This document shows positions 1-5,240 of a DNA stretch of 6,765 bases, in pieces. The position numbers were made by a program, and so were the translations under genes. Source of the DNA: Spirochaetaceae bacterium. GTDB lineage: Bacteria > Spirochaetota > Spirochaetia > Treponematales > Breznakiellaceae. The DNA lies in the NCBI GenBank assembly GCA_031269165.1, contig JAISZQ010000368.1, positions 1 to 6,765 of the forward strand, written 5' to 3'. Below the pieces are notes generated by a model. It was not told where the DNA came from. It did not search any database and saw only the letters and a list, made by a program, of their open reading frames with translations. Each line of letters opens with the position of its first letter. Position 1 is the stretch's first letter.

Positions 1-71
1 TCAAGACGGGCGGAATGAAAATCCAGCCCCTCAAATTCTTTCGCCATATCAAAACTTTTCTCTTTTCCCAT
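1..71 (-). CDS. 5' end of a gene running off the left edge; function uncertain
   Basis: An ATG at 71-69 opens a frame that stays open to the window edge (23 codons). The peptide starts MGKEKSFDMAKEFEG and continues LDFHSARL. The start is supported by a purine-rich Shine-Dalgarno GGGAGGGG (82-75) and by a strong promoter 36-64 bp upstream. A few features (acidic start, then a DFHSARL-like stretch) recall the N-terminal DNA-binding domain of IS4/Tn5-type transposases, where an (A/D)LGDKRL-like motif occurs. That resemblance is from memory and rests on very few residues, so no function is assigned. It is transcribed divergently from the DUF3089 gene. I am fairly sure it is a real gene start, and unsure of its product. 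Confidence 0.6.
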   Translation of the reverse strand, partial: MGKEKSFDMAKEFEGLDFHSARL

Positions 72-106
72 ATTCCCCTCCCAGAAGTGTTTTTACGTTT
101 AAGGTA

Positions 107-135
107 TTTATAGCATGAAAAAATTTGTGGGTCAA
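107..135 (-). promoter_or_regulatory. Strong sigma-70-type promoter for the left-edge gene
   Basis: On the minus strand, TTGACC (135-130) and TATAAA (112-107) are separated by exactly 17 bp. Each hexamer is one base off consensus, and a TGC immediately before the -10 makes it an extended -10 promoter. Transcription would start near position 100, giving a leader of about 30 nt that carries the GGGAGGGG ribosome-binding site before the ATG at 71. Confidence 0.75.
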
Positions 136-239
136 GTTTAGATTGCTACCCCCGCCAAATGCCGCTCCCTAAACAGTACCCACTCCAAAGAACATACCGT
201 TTGGCGCACCCGGCCCATCGACAAGTTATCATAATAACA

Positions 240-276
240 AAGGGGCAACCCCTTCCGTAAAGAGCGGTTTTGGGGT
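240..276 (+). promoter_or_regulatory. Two overlapping small stem-loops in the DUF3089 leader
   Basis: AAGGGG (240-245) and CCCCTT (249-254) form a six-base-pair stem with a CAA triloop. ACCCC (248-252), which shares bases with that stem, can alternatively pair with GGGGT (272-276), with CCG (255-257) and CGG (265-267) pairing inside. The two folds exclude each other and end 11 nt before the ribosome-binding site. Neither hides that site directly, so a regulatory role is only a possibility. I found no convincing promoter for the plus-strand gene in 72-290. Confidence 0.25.
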
Positions 277-287
277 AGGCTGTATTC

Positions 288-293
288 AAGGAG
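288..293 (+). promoter_or_regulatory. Ribosome-binding site that decides the DUF3089 start
   Basis: AAGGAG at 288-293 directly abuts the first ATG (294), leaving no spacer, so that ATG is a poor start. The next in-frame ATG at 306 lies 12 nt downstream, long but workable, and begins MKQSNCYSR, a typical basic lipoprotein signal-peptide start. I therefore prefer 306. Confidence 0.55.
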
Positions 294-305
294 ATGGTTC
301 AAATT

Positions 306-1511
306 ATGAAACAATCAAATTGTTACTCGCGGCTGATGCGTGGCATCATCTTAACCGGCGTTTTGCTGGTTGCGGTTCTGGCGCTATGCTCGTGCGCGAC
401 AAAACAAGACCCCGCGCCGGATCAGACCGCCGCCCCTTCCGTTCCCGACCGCGTTATCGACGTAAACCGCTATGCGCTGACCCCCAGTTCCTTATCCGCA
501 ACGGACATCAAAAACCCGGCGACCAGCTATGTCCCCGATCCGGCGGGCCTGGATTACCGCGACCGGAACAACTGGTTCATCCTGCCCAGCCGGAAAACGT
601 CAAACATTGACGTGTTCCTCATATACCCCACGCTCATACTGGATGACGAAAAGCCCGATTTTATCCCGGCGGACGATGCGGATTTGCGCGAAAAGGCCGA
701 ACTCTGGGTAGCGGATACGGTGTCGCCGGTGTTTGCGGGCTTGAATGTCAACATATATATGCCCAAATACCGGCAGTTGAACGGCAAGGCGTTCGGCAAA
801 AGCGATCGGGACACGCTGTTACAATGGATAAAAAGCATCCCCAAAACGGATATTTACAATGCCTTTGATTTCTATCTTAAAAACATGAATAATTTTCACC
901 AATACATCATGTTTAGCCATTCGCAGGGTTCGTTGTTGAACGGGGTGCTGATGTCCGAATTCGCGTCCCGCTACGAGTCCCCGGATGTCCAAAAGCTGAT
1001 GCTCTGCTCGTATATGATAGGCTATGCGCTGGGCGATGAGTTTTTAAGCGCGTCGCCGTACAAGCCTTCGCAGACCGCCGACGATCTGAACACGCTGGTC
1101 AGTTGGAATACGGCGACAAAAAGCGAGGTTGCGGGCGATAAAATCAGGATGATCTGGGGCGACGAGACAGCCGTCGCGGTAAACCCGATCACGTTTATGG
1201 CGAACGGCGATGCCGTGCCCGCTGCCCGGAACGGGGTCAGCATCATGAACTACTTTGGTGATTTGACCGCAGTGCAGGTTGACCGCGGCCTTACCGGCGC
1301 GCAGGTGGTGCGTCCGCGCGATCGGGGCGGGGCTTTCGGCGGGCAACTTGTGCTGATAGACTTGGACGAAACGTCCTTCTTGTCGCCTGGGGCAATAGCG
1401 TATCTCGACAGCATCCGGCTTGGGTTTTCGCATACATGGGACATCACGCTCTTTGCCGGGGCCTTGCGGAACAACATTATCCAGCGCTTGAACCTCAAGG
1501 CCAACCCATAA
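306..1511 (+). CDS. DUF3089-family alpha/beta-hydrolase lipoprotein
   Basis: The 401-residue product (405 if started at the ATG at 294) begins with a lipoprotein signal peptide. Basic residues precede a hydrophobic stretch ending in LALCSC, with Cys34 (numbering from the 294 ATG) as the likely lipidated residue. A Pro/Ala-rich linker of about 45 residues follows. The body matches what I know of DUF3089, a family of putative serine hydrolases of the alpha/beta fold: DVFLIYPT (about 106-113), YMPKYRQ (155-161), FDFYLKNMNN (191-200), the nucleophile elbow SHSQG with Ser210 (208-212), SWNT (270-273), VNPITF (296-301), and a C-terminal SHTWDITLF block whose His380 probably completes the catalytic site. 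The usual elbow glycine (GHSQG) is serine here. The substrate is unknown. The gene stands alone and converges on malQ. Family assignment is confident, function is not. Confidence 0.85.
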   Translation: MKQSNCYSRLMRGIILTGVLLVAVLALCSCATKQDPAPDQTAAPSVPDRVIDVNRYALTPSSLSATDIKNPATSYVPDPAGLDYRDRNNWFILPSRKTSNIDVFLIYPTLILDDEKPDFIPADDADLREKAELWVADTVSPVFAGLNVNIYMPKYRQLNGKAFGKSDRDTLLQWIKSIPKTDIYNAFDFYLKNMNNFHQYIMFSHSQGSLLNGVLMSEFASRYESPDVQKLMLCSYMIGYALGDEFLSASPYKPSQTADDLNTLVSWNTATKSEVAGDKIRMIWGDETAVAVNPITFMANGDAVPAARNGVSIMNYFGDLTAVQVDRGLTGAQVVRPRDRGGAFGGQLVLIDLDETSFLSPGAIAYLDSIRLGFSHTWDITLFAGALRNNIIQRLNLKANP

Positions 1512-1619
1512 ACGCTCGTCTTCCGGCTTACCCGCCGTCCCGCAGGGGAGAGTGCTGTCCTTAGAGCCTGTTCAAAATCTCGGCAAAAGAGGGGAATCGG
1601 CAATTTGCATTGGCAAGTT

Positions 1620-1631
1620 GCCTTGCCTTCC
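1620..1631. repeat. Left 12-bp direct repeat (target-site duplication)
   Basis: GCCTTGCCTTCC here is repeated exactly at 1775-1786, immediately outside the two ends of the palindromic element at 1632-1774. Perfect direct repeats flush with perfect terminal inverted repeats are the signature of a target-site duplication. Confidence 0.8.
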
Positions 1632-1774
1632 ACTGTCAACAACTTAAGAATTTTGTCCGCGGATTGACGCGGATTTTCACGGATTATACCCCGCTCAATC
1701 CGTGTTAATCCGCATTGCCATATATGGCACAATCTGCGGACCTTTCTTTTCTTTTTGCTTAAGTTGTTGACAGT
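1632..1774. mobile_element. MITE-like palindromic element, 143 bp, no coding capacity
   Basis: The ends are perfect 17-bp inverted repeats: ACTGTCAACAACTTAAG at 1632-1648 and its reverse complement at 1758-1774 (18 bp if the flanking C1631/G1775 pair is counted). Perfect 12-bp direct repeats lie immediately outside. Inside, the arms continue as an imperfect palindrome: GTCCGCGGATTG at 1655-1666 mirrors 1730-1741 with one mismatch. Tandem 10-bp units with a C(A/G)CGGATT core at 1658-1687 face two inverted units at 1695-1714. The right arm also carries a 14-bp perfect palindrome and a pyrimidine-rich tract (1741-1756). There is no transposase gene, so it would need one supplied in trans. A 12-bp duplication falls in the range I know for IS4-family elements. 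It sits between the 3' ends of two convergent genes and disrupts neither. Confidence 0.75.
1716..1729. repeat. 14-bp perfect palindrome inside the MITE-like element
   Basis: TGCCATATATGGCA equals its own reverse complement. It has no counterpart in the left arm, so it looks like an extra segment inserted between otherwise matching halves. It could be a protein-binding site or a small cruciform. Its role is unknown. Confidence 0.6.
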
Positions 1775-1786
1775 GCCTTGCCTTCC
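1775..1786. repeat. Right 12-bp direct repeat (target-site duplication)
   Basis: This is an exact copy of GCCTTGCCTTCC at 1620-1631, starting at the first base after the right inverted repeat of the 1632-1774 element. Confidence 0.8.
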
Positions 1787-1795
1787 CCCTTTTTC

Positions 1796-3304
1796 TTATT
1801 CCGAAGGGGATGCGCCGGGGAGTCTGCCATAGATTTCTGTCATGGCCCGGATTGTTTGGGAGAGGCCGGCGGGGATCGCGGTTTCGGACAGGCGCCACTG
1901 CCAGTTGCCGTCGGAAGTGGAGGGGGTGTTCATGCGCCCTTCGTCGCCTAGCCCTAAGTAGTCCTGGAACGGGATAACGCACGTGTCCGCGACGCTTGAA
2001 AGGGCGCACCGGATAAAGGCTCTGCCGCCGCTCTCTGCGCTGTCGGTGCCGAAGTAGGCGTGGGCCAAAGCGGTGTCTTCTTGTGACGCGCGGGCAAACC
2101 AGCCTGCCACGGTTGGGTTGTCGTGGGTGCCTGAGTAGACGACGCAGTTACGCGGGTAGGTGTAGGGCATATAGTTACCGGTTTCGCGGGAGTCAAAGGC
2201 GAACTGGAGTACTTTCATGCCGGGAAAGCCGCTTCGTTCAAGCAGGGCGGCGACTTCGCTTGTTACATAGCCTAAGTCTTCGGCGATGATCCGCGCGCCG
2301 GGGATTGCGCGGTGGATTGTGTCAATGAATGCGGCACCGGGGCCTTGGACCCACGTGCCGTTACGCGCGTCTTTGTCTCTGGCGGGTATCGAAAAATAAC
2401 TCTCGAAGCCCCGGAAGTGGTCGATGCGTACCACGTCAAACAGCGCGAGGTTTTCTTGCAAGCGCGAAACCCACCAGTCAAACCCGCGCGCTTCGAGGGC
2501 AGCCCAGTCGTAAAGCGGATTGCCCCACAGTTGGCCCGCATCGGCAAAGGGGTCGGGCGGGCAGCCGGCCACCCGCACCGGGCGGCGGTGTTCGTCCAGT
2601 TGAAAAAGCTCGTGGTTCGCCCATGTATCGGCGGAATCCATCGAAACATAGATGGGCATATCGCCGATAATCTCGACGCCTTTGCCGTTGGCGTAGTGTT
2701 TTAGCGCGGCCCACTGCTGACAAGCGGTGTATTGGACAAAGTAGTGATAGACGATCTCGTCAGCAAGCGCGTTTTGGGCGGCCTTGAGCGCGGCTGCGTC
2801 ACGGAAACAGAGCGGACCTTCCCATTCAAGCCATGAACGACCGCCGTGCCGCTGCTTGAGTGCCATGAACAGCGCGTAATTCGGTAGCCAGCACTCGTTC
2901 TTTTGGACAAAGGCTTCCATTTCCAATGCGGGGGCAACAGATTGGGCTTGCCAGGCCTTAAACGCCGCCCGCAACAAGGTCTCGCGGGAGGCATAGAGGG
3001 CCGTGTAATCAACGGCGGCGGGGTTTTCGCCCCAGCAAACGGCGTTTATGTCCGCTTTGTCAAGGAGGCCCTGTGCGGCGAGCGTGTCGAGGTCGATATA
3101 GTACGGCGACAGCGCGAAGGCGGAGAAACTCTGATAGGGGCTGTCCCCCCAGCCGGTCGGCCCAAGCGGGAGTATCTGCCAGTACCGTTGCCCGGCATCG
3201 TGGAGAAAGTCTACCCACCGTCGGGCGGCTTCCCCAAAGGAGCCGATACCATAGGGAGAAGGCAGACTGGAGACCGCGAGGAGAATCCCCGCCGACCGGC
3301 CCAT
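1796..3304 (-). CDS. malQ: 4-alpha-glucanotransferase (amylomaltase), GH77
   Basis: This cytoplasmic enzyme transfers alpha-1,4-glucan segments between maltodextrins, releasing glucose and building longer chains for phosphorylase. The 502-residue product has the normal length of a compact bacterial amylomaltase and appears complete. It opens with the family N-terminus GILLAVSSLPSPYGIGSFG (6-24), followed by YWQILPLGPTGWGDSPYQS (41-59) and IGDMPIYVSMDSADTW (213-228). The catalytic residues are visible: nucleophile Asp295 in VVRIDHFRGF, acid/base Glu342 in IIAEDLGY, and Asp395 in SGTHDNPT. The C-terminal NTPST and NWQWR motifs are also present. It is the last gene of the operon. Its ATG shares one base with the permease stop codon (TAATG), with an AAGGGG ribosome-binding site just upstream, so translation is probably coupled. 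Its position behind a CUT1 transporter points to a role with imported alpha-glucans. Confidence 0.95.
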   Translation of the reverse strand: MGRSAGILLAVSSLPSPYGIGSFGEAARRWVDFLHDAGQRYWQILPLGPTGWGDSPYQSFSAFALSPYYIDLDTLAAQGLLDKADINAVCWGENPAAVDYTALYASRETLLRAAFKAWQAQSVAPALEMEAFVQKNECWLPNYALFMALKQRHGGRSWLEWEGPLCFRDAAALKAAQNALADEIVYHYFVQYTACQQWAALKHYANGKGVEIIGDMPIYVSMDSADTWANHELFQLDEHRRPVRVAGCPPDPFADAGQLWGNPLYDWAALEARGFDWWVSRLQENLALFDVVRIDHFRGFESYFSIPARDKDARNGTWVQGPGAAFIDTIHRAIPGARIIAEDLGYVTSEVAALLERSGFPGMKVLQFAFDSRETGNYMPYTYPRNCVVYSGTHDNPTVAGWFARASQEDTALAHAYFGTDSAESGGRAFIRCALSSVADTCVIPFQDYLGLGDEGRMNTPSTSDGNWQWRLSETAIPAGLSQTIRAMTEIYGRLPGASPSE

Positions 3305-4143
3305 TACCCCTTCACCGATCCGGCCGTGATGCCCTCAATGATGTACTTCTGGCAGGCAAAGTAAAACACGACGATCGGAATCACCGCCACAATGATCACC
3401 GCCATCATGTGGCCCATATCAACCGAGCCGTAGCCGCCGCGCAAATACTGCACGGCAATGGGGATGGTGCGGTACTCCGAGCCAATGAGCAGGTTGGGTA
3501 ACAGGTAATCGTTCCAGACCCACATCGTGTTGAGGATCGCCACGGTGATCGCTATCGGGGTAAGCATCGGGAGTACAATCGAGAAAAACGTTTTCACCGG
3601 CGTACAGCCGTCGATGACCGCCGCCTCTTCCACAGCAAGGGGAACCGATTTGACAAAACCGGCGAACAGGAATACCGACTGGCTTGCCCCGTAGCCGAGA
3701 TAGACAAGCAGGATGCCGACCGGGTTATCCAGACGCAGCATATTGGCGATTTTCGTCAGCGGGAACATGACCATCTGGAAGGGCACGACCATAGCGCAGA
3801 CAAAGGCAAAGTAGAGGGCCTTGCAGAACTTGAACGTACTGCGTGTGATGTACCATGCGGTCATTGCCGAAAACAGCACGATGATCCCTACCGCGAACAC
3901 CGTGATAAACAGCGAATAGCGCAGGGCCGAGAAGAAGTTGGTCTTAACCAGGCCCTCGGTATAGTTCAAAAAGCCGGTAAACGATTCGGCGGTCGGGAAG
4001 GCAAACGGCGTGTTGACCACGAAGAGCTTGCCCTTGAAAGAATTGAGCAACACCATGAGGATAGGCGCGACAAAGACCAGCGCGATAAGGGTAAGTGCCA
4101 GTACCGCTATCAAGTTTGTGTTGCGGGAATGTGCTTTGATCAT
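3304..4143 (-). CDS. Sugar ABC transporter permease, MalG type (CUT1)
   Basis: This is an inner-membrane subunit that pairs with the MalF-type protein to form the sugar channel. From the ATG at 4143 it has 279 residues. A TTG three bases upstream (4146) is an alternative start, and the GGGAGGT at 4159-4153 would suit either. I chose ATG because it gives a one-base overlap (TGATG) like the junction before malQ. Hydrophobic segments fit six membrane spans, at about residues 11-34, 76-99, 108-132, 142-164, 195-216 and 245-267. The cytoplasmic EAA loop that docks the ATPase is clear: EEAAVIDGCTPVKTFFSIVLP (about 172-192). The C-terminus GITAGSVKG is typical of the MalG branch. Substrate specificity cannot be read from this subunit. 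Linkage to malQ suggests maltodextrins or a related glucan. Confidence 0.93.
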   Translation of the reverse strand: MIKAHSRNTNLIAVLALTLIALVFVAPILMVLLNSFKGKLFVVNTPFAFPTAESFTGFLNYTEGLVKTNFFSALRYSLFITVFAVGIIVLFSAMTAWYITRSTFKFCKALYFAFVCAMVVPFQMVMFPLTKIANMLRLDNPVGILLVYLGYGASQSVFLFAGFVKSVPLAVEEAAVIDGCTPVKTFFSIVLPMLTPIAITVAILNTMWVWNDYLLPNLLIGSEYRTIPIAVQYLRGGYGSVDMGHMMAVIIVAVIPIVVFYFACQKYIIEGITAGSVKG

Positions 4144-4985
4144 CAATTGGTTACCTCCCGTCTGCGGGTAAACTGTATCTGAACCAGCGTGATGAGTACG
4201 ACGAGCAGAAAAAACATCATCGCCTTTGCCTGGCCGACGCCCTCCTGTCCGAAGCGGTTGTAGAACGTGGTGTAAATGTCGAGGGCGACCATCACGGTCG
4301 TTTTGCCCGGTCCGCCCGCCGTGAGCGCGAGGTTCTGATCGAACATCTTGAACGAATTGGCAATCGTCATAAACATCGTGATGGTGATTGAGGGCATGAC
4401 AAGCGGAATGGTAATCTTGCCAAGCGTGGTCAGCGGACCCGCGCCGTCTATCTTTGCCGCTTCCATGATGTCATCGGGAATGTTCTGAATACCGGCGATA
4501 AAGATGACCATCATGTACCCGGCATACTGCCACGTGTAGAGGATAACGAGGCCCCAAAAGCCGTATTTCGGGTCAACCGTGATGGTAACGCCGAACTTCG
4601 TAAGAACGCCGTTAATGATAAACTGCCAGATATACCCCAGGACAATGCCGCCGATAAGGTTCGGCATAAAGATAATCGTCCGGTAGACGTTTGTCCCCTT
4701 AAAGCCCCGTGTCAGAAGCAGCGCCAGCGCGAAAGCCACCGTGTTGATGACGAGGACGGACACCACGGTAAAGAGCGCCGAAAAACGCAGCGCGTTTAGA
4801 AAATCGGGGCTTGCGAAAGCCCGCGCATAGTTCGCAAATCCCACCCACTGCACATCGGTCACCGTCCTAAAACTGCCAAAAGAAAGATACACGCCATAAA
4901 AGAAGGGCACGACAAACGCGACGAGAAAGGCAAGCAACGTCGGCCCGACAAAAAACAGAAAATACTTTTTCAACGCTTTTTCCAT
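4143..4985 (-). CDS. Sugar ABC transporter permease, MalF/UgpA type (CUT1)
   Basis: This 280-residue inner-membrane protein is the first permease of the operon. Its length fits the common six-span CUT1 form rather than the enlarged enteric MalF. Hydrophobic segments lie near 10-35, 67-92, 103-125, 144-166, 194-212 and 255-271, ending in a basic tail (TRRRE). The EAA loop reads MEAAKIDGAGPLTTLGKITIP (174-194), and LTAGGPG (221-227) matches the conserved LTxGGPG of this branch. The ATG at 4985 lies 8 nt after an AAGGA ribosome-binding site that belongs to a 15-bp direct repeat carrying a second site and ATG. Its stop codon overlaps the next gene's start by one base. No ATPase gene follows, so a shared MsmX/UgpC-type ATPase encoded elsewhere is expected. 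Confidence 0.93.
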   Translation of the reverse strand: MEKALKKYFLFFVGPTLLAFLVAFVVPFFYGVYLSFGSFRTVTDVQWVGFANYARAFASPDFLNALRFSALFTVVSVLVINTVAFALALLLTRGFKGTNVYRTIIFMPNLIGGIVLGYIWQFIINGVLTKFGVTITVDPKYGFWGLVILYTWQYAGYMMVIFIAGIQNIPDDIMEAAKIDGAGPLTTLGKITIPLVMPSITITMFMTIANSFKMFDQNLALTAGGPGKTTVMVALDIYTTFYNRFGQEGVGQAKAMMFFLLVVLITLVQIQFTRRREVTN

Positions 4986-5020
4986 ACTCTTTTCCTTTTT
5001 TTCATACTCTTTTCCTTCAT
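4970..5020 (-). other. Possible out-of-frame leader mini-ORF before the permease
   Basis: An ATG at 5020-5018 and a second in the same frame at 5005-5003 open a reading frame of 16 or 11 codons (MKEKSMKKRKRVWKKR). It ends at a TGA (4972-4970) inside codons 5-6 of the MalF-type gene, in a different frame. The 5005 ATG has its own AAGGA site, copied by the 15-bp repeat. The peptide is extremely Lys/Arg-rich. It may simply be a by-product of the A-rich ribosome-binding region, or it may couple or dampen translation of the permease. There is no independent support for expression. Confidence 0.25.
4983..5017 (-). repeat. Direct repeat duplicating the Shine-Dalgarno/ATG unit
   Basis: CATACTCTTTTCCTT occurs at 4983-4997 and again at 5003-5017, a 20-bp period. 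Read on the minus strand, each copy is AAGGAAAAGAGTATG, a complete ribosome-binding site plus start codon. The downstream copy starts the MalF-type gene. The upstream copy opens a different frame because 20 is not a multiple of three. Confidence 0.85.
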
Positions 5021-5070
5021 ATAAGTTACGGGGAACATCTCCTCATTTACGCACAGATAACCTGAAAATT

Positions 5071-5130
5071 TTAACCACAAGGAACCACAAATTACACAGA
5101 GAAGCGCGGATTTCACAGATAAGACGCGAT
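5071..5130. repeat. Degenerate array with 10-bp period (plus-orientation arm)
   Basis: Six successive 10-bp units keep the core CCACAA, CCACAA, CACAGA, CGCGGA, CACAGA, CGCGAT in near-constant register. This is the same C(A/G)C(A/G)GAT theme as in the palindromic element at 1632-1774. It forms the left arm of the hairpin at 5073-5193. Confidence 0.6.
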
Positions 5131-5193
5131 TTTAAAGTAAAAATCCGTGCAACCAGTGATCTTTATCTGCGTTATTTGCGGTTTCCTTTGGTT
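5073..5193 (-). promoter_or_regulatory. Long imperfect hairpin between binding-protein and permease genes
   Basis: Positions 5073-5100 and 5166-5193 are reverse complements at 22 of 28 positions without gaps. In the operon's own mRNA, three of the six mismatches become G-U wobbles, so 25 of 28 can pair. An inner stem of 9 of 10 pairs forms between 5104-5113 and 5141-5150. The hairpin begins 38 nt after the stop codon of the binding-protein gene. By analogy with the malE-malF REP hairpin of enteric bacteria, it could protect the upstream message from 3' decay or reduce expression of the permeases. It lacks a U-tract, so it is not a simple terminator. Confidence 0.5.
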
Positions 5194-5240
5194 TTCATTA
5201 GTATCCGTTCGCGCCCCGTGCGTTTATCCGCTATTTGCGG
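5141..5240. repeat. Inverted-orientation array of the same repeat units
   Basis: Units reading TCCGTG, TCTGCG, TTTGCG, TCCGTT, TCCGCT and TTTGCG are reverse complements of the units at 5071-5130. A sub-copy recurs within it: 5164-5181 and 5225-5240 match at 15 of 16 bases with a 2-nt gap. The second sub-copy covers the last two codons and the stop of the binding-protein gene, so the array runs into coding sequence. Confidence 0.5.

Noticed and set aside
153..206. CGCCAAA (153-159) and TTTGGCG (200-206) as an operator or hairpin between the divergent genes.
   Set aside because: A 7-bp stem with a 40-nt loop is expected by chance in a gap of this size, and nothing else supports it.
1512..1600. 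GC-rich stretch just after the DUF3089 gene as its terminator.
   Set aside because: I found no stem of useful length followed by a T-run. The only notable feature nearby is a small GGCAA-G-TTGCC palindrome at 1612-1622.
1786..1809. CCCCTT (1786-1791) and AAGGGG (1804-1809) flank the malQ stop codon as a possible terminator stem.
   Set aside because: The 12-nt loop contains the stop codon itself, and no T-rich tract follows on the minus strand, so it does not look like an intrinsic terminator.
2083..3501. Several long open frames on the plus strand opposite malQ and the MalG-type gene.
   Set aside because: They lack ribosome-binding sites and recognisable domains, and are antisense shadows of well-supported genes with strong codon bias.
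5021..5100. A possible internal promoter for the permease genes (TTGTGG...TATCTG on the minus strand).
   Set aside because: The spacer is only 15 bp and both hexamers are poor. The words are explained by the 10-bp repeat array.
1632..5240. Repetitive intergenic sequence as a possible CRISPR array.
   Set aside because: The units are about 10 bp, degenerate and without unique spacers of uniform length. There are no cas genes.
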